DNA from: Desulfurococcales archaeon
GTDB taxonomy: Archaea; Thermoproteota; Thermoprotei_A; Sulfolobales; Fervidicoccaceae
Direction of reading: 5' to 3'
NCBI GenBank assembly: GCA_027048265.1
Contig: JALTXS010000033.1
Span: 1 to 5,263, forward strand
Length of the DNA: 5,263 nucleotides
Shown: positions 1 to 4,786 of the stretch, in pieces
Layout of the letters: the number at the start of each line of letters is the position of its first letter
How positions within the stretch are numbered: the stretch's first letter is position 1
Notes under the pieces: generated by a model
Told to the model about the DNA's origin: nothing
What the model saw: the letters and a program-made list of their open reading frames with translations, nothing else
Database searches by the model: none
Translations under genes and position numbers: made by a program

Positions 1-580
1 CCACCCTGCCCGTTAGTAGGGCCACCGCGTACCACGCGGGGTCCTCCAACACGTATAGCACCCTCCTCTCGGCATCCCAGAAGCCCAGGGGGCTCCAGAG
101 CAGGGGTGCCTCCAAGGGGTGCTTGTACCGTGCCTTCTGGCTTCCCGCATCCCCAGGACCCAAGGGGGCTAGGACTAGGGCTTTTTCAAGGCTTATCCGT
201 ACAACGCTTTGGTAATAACCCCCAATACTCTGGTACTCCACACTAATCCAGGGCTGCACAAGCCTGGCCCCACGTACAACTAGTCCACCAGTCAGCCCCT
301 CTGGGATGCCGGGGGGAGTGGATGTGAGGATGGCTCGCGTAGTCGCTTCTTGGTTGGGGGAAACCTCTTGGGGGATGGGGGTTTCTCCTTGCGAAGCCTG
401 CTCAGCTTCTCCCGGGCCCCCTATTTGGGAAGTAGTAGCAGTTCCAGGAGTCCCCGCGGGAAGGCCGGGTTCCCGGGGCTCTGCGGAATTGCCTTGTCGG
501 GTGGGAGCTAGCGTGAGGATTGCTGTAACAAGTATCATGAGGACCAGGAGGGTAAGAACCCCGGGTCCGGGTCGGTTCAC
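1..580 (-). CDS. Unrecognised membrane-anchored outer-face protein, partial, in operon with the CcmC-like gene
   Basis: The frame is open from a GTG at 580-578 to the left window edge, giving 193 residues with no stop, so the C-terminus is missing. The GTG lies in a GTGA overlap with the stop of the CcmC-like gene, which is typical of translational coupling and is why this start was chosen; the next candidate, Met15, would cut into the membrane helix. Residues 8-25 form one hydrophobic helix (signal anchor). Residues 28-95 are a Pro/Gly/Thr/Ser/Gln/Glu-rich, low-complexity stalk. From about residue 97 a folded, strand-rich, aromatic-rich domain begins (WISVEY, YYQSVVRIS, LLWSPLGFWD, RRVLYVLED). 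I recognise no family and see no cysteine or CXXCH haem site in the visible part. The operon position suggests a role in cytochrome c maturation or electron transport at the outer membrane face, but this is inference from context only. Confidence 0.8.
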   Translation of the reverse strand, partial: MNRPGPGVLTLLVLMILVTAILTLAPTRQGNSAEPREPGLPAGTPGTATTSQIGGPGEAEQASQGETPIPQEVSPNQEATTRAILTSTPPGIPEGLTGGLVVRGARLVQPWISVEYQSIGGYYQSVVRISLEKALVLAPLGPGDAGSQKARYKHPLEAPLLWSPLGFWDAERRVLYVLEDPAWYAVALLTGRV

Positions 581-1605
581 CGGGTCTCCTCCCCCTTATT
601 GGCTGAGCGTGTTGCTAGGAACAACCCTGTTGATATAAGGAGGGTGTACACGTTATAGGTGAAGGGTGTGGACCAGTGGGGGAGTACCCTAATCTCGTCA
701 TCCTCAACCCTCACTAGGTGGCCTAGGAGGGTGCTCTCCCCTTCGCGTGTAAGCGGGGGGGTTATGGGGTTCTCCGCGGGGGGGTTGAAGACAACCTTCC
801 TACCACTTGAGAGTTCCAGTGAGGACACGCGGCCATCGGCTTGGGTATCCACTCCTATGACCCTCTCGTAGCCCCCCTGTAAAAGGGGTGCTGTAGCTAT
901 GAGTCCCAGGACTATGCCGAAAAGGGCGATTGCAGGGGGAAGGGCCTTGGGGAGCCTTAGGTCGCCCCGGGCTATTGCTAGGGCGAGGAGTATCCCCCAG
1001 GACATGAGTAGGAGTATCCGGGGGCCGAGCAGAGCTCCCCCTGCTCCTCCTCCGGTGAACTGTCCTATGGCCTGGGTGGTGGGGTGGAGGCTCTCCAGGA
1101 CCCGGCTTGCCAGGAAGCTCATGGGGACCAGGGCGTAGGATGCTATGGCGTAGCTGGCGGCCACCTGGGCTCTTTTCTCGGGGTCGCTTATGCTGTTCTT
1201 GAGGGGGAAGTAGAGGAGGTAGGCGAGGAAGAGTAGCAATACAGCTGTCTGTTTAGGGTCCCAGTTCCAGGGGGTCCCCCAGGACTCGCTAGCCCACGCG
1301 CTACCAGTTGCGAGGGTCGCCGCACCGTAGAGGAGGCCCACCTTCACGAAGGCGTCCGCGTACTTCGTGTACTTGGGGTCACCGCGGATGAGGTAAAGGA
1401 GGCTCGATACCAGCGCTCCCCCCAGGACCGCGTAGGTTGAGACCGCTATGGGGACATGGAGGTAAATGTTCCTATAAGCAAGGGGAGTGCCCAGCGTGAC
1501 CTTGACGGGGAAGGGTCCCCTGAAGAGAGCGTAGGTGGCTATGGCCAGGTCAACCGCGAGTATCACGAGCAATGCTAGAGCCAGCTTCCTGCTCTCACCA
1601 TTCAT
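577..1605 (-). CDS. ccmC: CcmC/CcsA-type cytochrome c biogenesis (haem-handling) membrane protein with an extended C-terminus
   Basis: Member of the haem-handling (WWD) family, which moves or presents haem at the outer face of the membrane for attachment to apocytochrome c. The tryptophan-rich WWD signature is at residues 109-120 (W109, W113, W115, D116). The two conserved outer-face histidines that flank it in CcmC are visible as H50 (in YLHVP) and H174 (in ESLHP). Hydrophobic segments lie near residues 8-28, 49-73, 86-105, 119-136, 147-170 and 192-212, the usual six-helix CcmC core of about 215-245 residues. The protein is 342 residues long: a seventh helix (222-243), a soluble stretch (245-315) and an eighth helix (316-333) follow, which a plain CcmC lacks. 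The ATG at 1605 has a GGGAGGGG binding site 7 bases upstream. Its TGA overlaps the GTG of the next gene. The family call is firm. The name is less so: ccsA is equally used for such proteins, and CcmF/NrfE is unlikely at this length. Confidence 0.88.
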   Translation of the reverse strand: MNGESRKLALALLVILAVDLAIATYALFRGPFPVKVTLGTPLAYRNIYLHVPIAVSTYAVLGGALVSSLLYLIRGDPKYTKYADAFVKVGLLYGAATLATGSAWASESWGTPWNWDPKQTAVLLLFLAYLLYFPLKNSISDPEKRAQVAASYAIASYALVPMSFLASRVLESLHPTTQAIGQFTGGGAGGALLGPRILLLMSWGILLALAIARGDLRLPKALPPAIALFGIVLGLIATAPLLQGGYERVIGVDTQADGRVSSLELSSGRKVVFNPPAENPITPPLTREGESTLLGHLVRVEDDEIRVLPHWSTPFTYNVYTLLISTGLFLATRSANKGEETR

Positions 1606-1612
1606 GCACTAA

Positions 1613-1620
1613 CCCCTCCC
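1613..1620 (-). promoter_or_regulatory. Ribosome binding site of the CcmC-like gene
   Basis: GGGAGGGG on the minus strand ends 7 bases before the ATG at 1605. It is purine-rich and pairs in part with the archaeal 16S 3' end (CCUCC core). It supports this ATG as the start. Confidence 0.6.
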
Positions 1621-1655
1621 TAGTTGCGGCCTCGCTGGTATTTCTGAAGAGGGGA

Positions 1656-1664
1656 TTTTATAAA
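1656..1664. promoter_or_regulatory. Divergent TATA box shared by the CcmC-like operon and the DUF2283 gene
   Basis: TTTTATAAA contains the perfect palindrome TTTATAAA (1657-1664) and is the only TATA-like element in the 114 bases between the two start codons. Read on the minus strand, it predicts a transcript start near 1634 and a leader of about 29 bases before the ATG at 1605. Read on the plus strand, it predicts a start near 1685 and a leader of about 35 bases before the GTG at 1720. Both spacings fit archaeal promoters, where TATA lies about 25 bases upstream of the start. Each flank is purine-rich on the plus strand (GGGGA and GG), so BRE polarity is not obvious. Use in both directions is inferred. 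Confidence 0.55.
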
Positions 1665-1706
1665 GGACTTGCCCAGACAATTACGGCCGGGTAGAGTCAA
1701 GACTAC

Positions 1707-1712
1707 GGAGGG
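1707..1712 (+). promoter_or_regulatory. Ribosome binding site that fixes the DUF2283 start at GTG 1720
   Basis: GGAGGG lies 7 bases before the GTG at 1720, an ideal spacing. The frame is open upstream to a TTG at 1669, but that codon lies only 5 bases past the TATA box, before the predicted transcript start near 1685, so it cannot be the start from this promoter. Confidence 0.7.
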
Positions 1713-1719
1713 AACCAGA

Positions 1720-1968
1720 GTGGAGGAGGAACGCCGTCTAGAGGAGCCTGTGGAGGATGAGGAGCTGCCCCTCGCCAGCACTAGGCACATTTGGTTCGAG
1801 TACGACAACCAGAACGACATCCTCTACATAAACTTCGGGACCGACCTTGAGGACGCGGATGACGAGAGGCTCCTGGAGAACGATATTGTGCTCAGGATAA
1901 AGAACGGGAGAGTCGTAAGCATGACCGTCTTCGACTTCTCCAAAAAGATACAGAGGGACATCCTCTGA
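1720..1968 (+). CDS. Small DUF2283-family protein
   Basis: An 82-residue soluble protein starting at GTG 1720, chosen for its strong ribosome binding site and its position after the predicted transcript start. Residues 1-20 are an acidic, probably disordered extension (mostly Glu/Asp). Residues 24-76 match the DUF2283 pattern as I know it: a strand with YDNQNDILYINF (28-39; family form Y-D-x-x-x-D-x-L-Y-I), a central acidic stretch (DLEDADDERLLEND), then a strand pair ending in GRVVSMTVFDFSKK (63-76; family form G-R-V-V-G-I-E-I-L-x-x-S). DUF2283 proteins are small alpha/beta proteins of unknown function, usually 60-80 residues, so the gene looks full length. It has no membrane segment or cysteine. 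It diverges from the CcmC-like operon and seems to be transcribed alone, since a T-rich tract and a new promoter follow it. The family assignment is by motif memory, not by a search. Confidence 0.85.
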   Translation: MEEERRLEEPVEDEELPLASTRHIWFEYDNQNDILYINFGTDLEDADDERLLENDIVLRIKNGRVVSMTVFDFSKKIQRDIL

Positions 1969-2006
1969 GAATATAATCCGTCACCCAGGGGGTTTCATTG
2001 GGCTAG

Positions 2007-2016
2007 TTTTTGTTTT
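2007..2016 (+). terminator. T-rich transcription end after the DUF2283 gene
   Basis: TTTTTGTTTT begins 38 bases after the TGA stop at 1966-1968 and has no hairpin before it. Archaeal RNA polymerase ends at such runs. It lies just upstream of the next gene's promoter, consistent with separate transcription units. Confidence 0.45.
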
Positions 2017-2030
2017 GGATGATTTTGGCG

Positions 2031-2043
2031 AAAAATTCATAAA
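2031..2043 (+). promoter_or_regulatory. Probable promoter (BRE plus TATA) of the 508-residue surface protein
   Basis: An A-run (AAAAA, BRE-like) runs into TTCATAAA at 2036-2043. A transcript start is expected near 2065, leaving a leader of about 35 bases with a weak binding site (GGTAAGGGA, 2086-2094) before the ATG at 2101. The box departs from the best consensus, so this is moderate support only. Confidence 0.45.
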
Positions 2044-2100
2044 GAATGAAAACAACCCACACAACGAACTCCCTGCCCAAAGAAAGGTAAGGGAACGGCC

Positions 2101-3627
2101 ATGGGCAGGGCCAAGCTAATCATACCCCTAATACTCGTCATTGTTCTCATACTTATAGCTTCCAACGCGGGGAGACAGGAGCCCCCCGAGAGACAACCCC
2201 CGCCAGTAGAGACTACAAGCCCCCAGCCGGGGTCAGGTACAAGCCCATCGCCCCAGGCAACGGCAAGCCCCACGCCCATCGAAACGGTTACCACCATAAG
2301 CGGTGTTAACCTTCTCACCGCGGGGTTCTCGGAAAACGCCCTAGTCTACGCCGCTACAGAGACGGTTAGGGGAGAGGATGGGGCAAACTACACCCGGCTC
2401 TCCGTGGGCGTCCTAGACATAGCCTCTGGGAGGATAATTGCCAGCGCTGTGGTGGAGGAAATCCCCCTGAGCCCCCAGGGTATAGAGGGAGAGGCCTGCC
2501 AGTTCCAGGGGCTTGTCTCTGAGAAGACCGGGGGCTCCCGCATTAGGATACTGGGCTATGACGGGAGGTATGCTTACTTTGCACGAGAGTGCCCGCCCCG
2601 CCACCCCTATCCCGGAACCCTTTACGCCCTCGACGTGGTGGAGGGGAGGCTCATAGAGACGAACATAACCGTTCAAAGAGCAATGGCCCTGAGAGACGGC
2701 GTGGCCTACCTCCTAGGACCTCCAGCTATGGCTGTTGACCTCGAGAGCGGTAGGGTTCTATGGAACCACAGCTATGAGCAGACCTACGTATTTAACGGGT
2801 CCAACAGGCTCTTCACAGGCAACCCCCTCGGGGCCTGGTTCTACAAAAATGGGCTTGTAGCGGTGCTATTCGATTTCGACACTAGCCCTGACCTCACGCG
2901 AGACCTCTTTGTCTACTGTATCTACAGGACTGGCAAAGAGGGAGTGGAACAGAGGTGCTTCGAACGCGTACATGAGAGGGATCACCAGGACCTGAAGCAA
3001 CACGTGGTTGCACAGTTCGTGGACGGTGGCAAGCTATACGTGCTTCTCGCCCACTCCGTGCGTCCAGGCCAGCCCGGGGGAGGACACGCTTACCTGGACA
3101 TATTCGACCTGAGCAATGGTATTGAGAAGGTGGCGGGCCTCGAGCTGGCGCGGGGAGAGATCTTCTTCCGCGAGCGGGCACCACGCCTCTATGCGGATAA
3201 CCAGGGCGCCACCCTCGTGTATACGCTCGAGCCCCGCATAGTGACCCTAACCCGGGGTCCCCAGACATTCAGGGCCGAGGCCAGCCCCCTTGTAGCCGTA
3301 AGGGTGACTCCCCAGGGCAGCGTAGCGTGGAGCACCCAGCTGGTTGACTATACTGACCTATACGCGGAGGGCGATCTCCTCTACCTGAGGAGGGGGAAGA
3401 CCATCTACCTCTCACAAGCAGGAGGGGATCCCCAGCCCCTTGTCGAGGCCCCCCTGGGCCAGCGGGTCTCCCCCGGAGCGGTTGCCATTGCCCTACCCCT
3501 GCTCTTCCCCCTCCTACCCTTCCTCGAGCAGCCGGGCTTCACCCTCTACTACTTCTGGCAGGGAGACCTATACCTACTAACCGCCTACCCTGGAGAATCT
3601 CAAGTTATTAAAGTGGAGCTAGGGTAA
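2101..3627 (+). CDS. Membrane-anchored surface protein with beta-propeller-like repeats
   Basis: 508 residues. Residues 6-20 are a strong N-terminal hydrophobic helix after a short basic start, with no lipobox cysteine, so it is a signal anchor or uncleaved signal. Residues 25-65 are a Pro/Thr/Ser/Gln-rich stalk. The rest is strand-rich with PQQ-like propeller blade phrases: VGVLDIASGRII (102-113), LYALDVVEGRLIETN (174-188), AVDLESGRVLWNHS (211-224) and YLDIFDLSNG (331-340). The third has the ..D..SGRVLW form typical of such blades. Cysteines C133, C164, C273 and C286 could form two disulfides. N-X-S/T sequons at N96, N188, N222 and N232 fit a glycosylated outer-face location. A proline-rich hydrophobic stretch (459-475) near the C-terminus is unusual for a propeller and may be buried strands or a membrane-touching segment. 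No catalytic motif is seen and no function can be given. It could instead be a solute-binding or scaffold protein. Its stop overlaps the end of the convergent gene by 9 bases. Confidence 0.85.
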   Translation: MGRAKLIIPLILVIVLILIASNAGRQEPPERQPPPVETTSPQPGSGTSPSPQATASPTPIETVTTISGVNLLTAGFSENALVYAATETVRGEDGANYTRLSVGVLDIASGRIIASAVVEEIPLSPQGIEGEACQFQGLVSEKTGGSRIRILGYDGRYAYFARECPPRHPYPGTLYALDVVEGRLIETNITVQRAMALRDGVAYLLGPPAMAVDLESGRVLWNHSYEQTYVFNGSNRLFTGNPLGAWFYKNGLVAVLFDFDTSPDLTRDLFVYCIYRTGKEGVEQRCFERVHERDHQDLKQHVVAQFVDGGKLYVLLAHSVRPGQPGGGHAYLDIFDLSNGIEKVAGLELARGEIFFRERAPRLYADNQGATLVYTLEPRIVTLTRGPQTFRAEASPLVAVRVTPQGSVAWSTQLVDYTDLYAEGDLLYLRRGKTIYLSQAGGDPQPLVEAPLGQRVSPGAVAIALPLLFPLLPFLEQPGFTLYYFWQGDLYLLTAYPGESQVIKVELG

Positions 3628-4494
3628 CGCCACCCTAGCCTCCACGACAGGGTAGACTTCAACTCCCAGTCCCCGGGCCAGCTCCAGGGCCCCCTCATCC
3701 ACGAACCCGCCCACGATGGCCAGCCTGGGCCTTATACCCGTCTTTTTTTCGTAGAGTCTGCCTATCCGGTGGAGCTCTGCGACGTCTGACTTGGAGACCC
3801 TTGACTTTATCTCGAGGAGCATATGCACGTTGTCTTTGACAAGCACATCCACCTCAATTACCGAGGGCCTCCCATATACAATGCCCTCTTCGTCCTTCTC
3901 AACCCACCGGGTGACCTCGGCCACGCCGAACACCTCCTCCACAACGTACCTCATAGCATCCCTAAAACCGCTCTCACTAAGCATACCGAACCTGTGGAGG
4001 ACGGCCATCATCATCCTGTTAAGGTTCCTGAGCTCCTCTTCAACCCTCAGAACACGCTCCTCAAGCCTCATAACACGCTCCTCCAGGTCCGCAAACCTCT
4101 CCTCCAGCCTCGTTACACGCTCCTCCAGCCGAGTCACCCTCTCCTCCAGCCTAGCCACGCGCTCCTCAAGCTTAGCGAACCTTTCCTCTAGCTCAAGGAA
4201 ACGGGCCTCCAGCTGCGCGAAGCGCTCCTCCAGCCTCGTTACGCGTTCCTCTAAGCCAGCGAACCTCTCCTCGAGCCGGGCGAACCTCTCTTCAAGCTCT
4301 GCAAACTTCTCCTCAAGAGCCTGTTGCCTCTCCTCCAGTCTTTGCTGCCTTTCCTCGAGCCGGGCGAATCTGTCCAACAGCTCCCGAAAACCAAGAACAC
4401 CCATCAGCAAGTATCTTAGCTCCCTATCCTCTTCAACCGCCCTTATAATCTCCCTCACAATCTCCTTAGACTCACTAGCTCTGCTACCAGCCAT
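3619..4494 (-). CDS. DUF3782-like protein: long coiled coil joined to a PD-(D/E)XK nuclease-fold domain
   Basis: 291 residues in three parts. Residues 8-42 are a short helical head (EIVREIIRAVEEDRELRYLL). Residues 43-154 are 16 unbroken heptads of the form F/V-x-x-L-E-E-R, with aromatic or valine at a and leucine at d, a textbook coiled coil. Residues 165-291 form an alpha/beta domain with the PD-(D/E)XK layout: helix with E186/E187, strand SVIEVDVLV with D216, then strand MLLEIKSRV with E228 and K230, followed by a helix and the strand RPRLAIVGG (256-263). All core metal-binding residues appear present, so nuclease activity is possible but unproven. Such proteins are frequent, often in several copies, in Crenarchaeota and have no settled role. 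The ATG at 4494 keeps the family-typical head; only a weak purine run (AAAAGGGG) precedes it, and a TATA box lies near 4575. It converges on and overlaps the surface-protein gene. Confidence 0.88.
   Translation of the reverse strand: MAGSRASESKEIVREIIRAVEEDRELRYLLMGVLGFRELLDRFARLEERQQRLEERQQALEEKFAELEERFARLEERFAGLEERVTRLEERFAQLEARFLELEERFAKLEERVARLEERVTRLEERVTRLEERFADLEERVMRLEERVLRVEEELRNLNRMMMAVLHRFGMLSESGFRDAMRYVVEEVFGVAEVTRWVEKDEEGIVYGRPSVIEVDVLVKDNVHMLLEIKSRVSKSDVAELHRIGRLYEKKTGIRPRLAIVGGFVDEGALELARGLGVEVYPVVEARVALP
4033..4368 (-). repeat. 21-base periodic coding repeat (16 heptads)
   Basis: Sixteen in-frame units of 21 bases encode the heptads at residues 43-154 of the coiled-coil protein. 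The protein unit is nearly constant (LEE in 14 of 16, Arg at the last position in most), while codons differ between copies. For example, the VTRLEER units at residues 85-91, 120-126 and 127-133 are written with different third bases. Selection on the protein therefore seems to hold the repeat, rather than very recent DNA duplication alone. Confidence 0.85.
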
Positions 4495-4527
4495 ATAAGC
4501 GGCCCCTTTTCTCTAATCGCTCTTAAC

Positions 4528-4553
4528 AATTACCGGGCATCTTCACCGTAATT
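4528..4553. repeat. Imperfect inverted repeat downstream of the coiled-coil gene's TATA box
   Basis: The arms are AATTACCGG (4528-4536) and CCGTAATT (4546-4553), complementary apart from one extra C, around a 9-base spacer. The TATA box at 4571-4580 (minus strand) predicts a transcript start near 4549, so the right arm covers the start point. That placement would suit an operator bound by a repressor, but it is inference from position. Confidence 0.4.
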
Positions 4554-4570
4554 ACTACTATCTAACCCCG

Positions 4571-4580
4571 TATATAAAAA
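4571..4580 (-). promoter_or_regulatory. TATA box of the coiled-coil/nuclease-fold gene
   Basis: The minus strand reads TTTTTATATA, the best TATA-box match in the window. A start about 25 bases downstream (near 4549) gives a leader of about 55 bases before the ATG at 4494, somewhat long for a crenarchaeon. Confidence 0.55.
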
Positions 4581-4750
4581 GAGAACCTATAAGATTGCGG
4601 AGCAGGACCTCCTCCCCGGTTCTGTTCCCCAGCCATTATAATCGGGTAGGGTACCTGTGTCTTCTGGCACCCCACAAGTCGTAAGCACATAATATAGTAA
4701 CATTACCAATAGCTTTCTCGGTGACGGTGCCAGGCTAGAAACTGAAAGAT

Positions 4751-4757
4751 AAAAAAA
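4751..4757 (-). terminator. T-run end of the acyltransferase gene
   Basis: The minus strand shows seven consecutive T (in TTGTTTTTTTATC) about 30 bases after the TGA stop at 4789-4787. There is no hairpin, as is usual for archaeal ends. Confidence 0.5.
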
Positions 4758-4786
4758 CAATTACGGGAAACAAGGCCAGACAAAAG

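Larger units (their letters stand above)
4495..4786. other. Non-coding gap of 292 bases
   Basis: This AT-richer stretch lies between two minus-strand genes. It contains the TATA box of the coiled-coil gene (4571-4580), an inverted repeat near that gene's predicted transcript start (4528-4553), a distant 8-base inverted pair (CTGGCACC 4664-4671 and GGTGCCAG 4726-4733) and the T-run end of the acyltransferase gene (4751-4757). I find no tRNA, box C/D RNA or convincing small gene in it. A 42-codon minus-strand frame (4690-4562) lacks a binding site and coding character. Confidence 0.6.

Noticed and set aside
306..638. A plus-strand 110-codon frame opposite the left-edge gene
   Set aside because: It is antisense to a coupled, anchor-plus-stalk gene with a clear start; its composition is an artefact of the Pro/Gly-rich stalk.
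1669..1719. A TTG start at 1669 for the DUF2283 protein, adding 17 residues
   Set aside because: The codon lies 5 bases from the TATA box and before the expected transcript start; GTG 1720 has a well-spaced GGAGGG.
1620..1820. A 66-codon minus-strand frame over the DUF2283 start
   Set aside because: It is a Ser-rich antisense shadow of the acidic N-terminus and crosses the divergent promoter.
2894..3268. A minus-strand 124-codon frame inside the surface-protein gene
   Set aside because: It is Arg/Pro/Gly-rich antisense with no domain, fully inside a well-supported gene.
3743..3749. T7 run as terminator of the surface-protein gene
   Set aside because: It is 116 bases past the stop and is explained by Lys codons of the opposite gene; kept only as a possibility within the overlap finding.
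4033..4368. CRISPR array or tandem DNA repeat array
   Set aside because: The 21-base period is coding, has no spacers, and encodes regular coiled-coil heptads.
3791..4498. A 235-codon open frame on the plus strand, antisense to the coiled-coil gene
   Set aside because: It is a Ser/Arg/Leu-rich low-complexity mirror of the 21-base repeat: a repeat whose length is divisible by three keeps antisense frames open. It has no binding site or recognisable domain.
4562..4690. A 42-codon minus-strand frame upstream of the coiled-coil gene, with an inner ATG at 4636
   Set aside because: It has no binding site, its composition is unlike its neighbours, it runs through the TATA box of the next gene, and it resembles no family I know.
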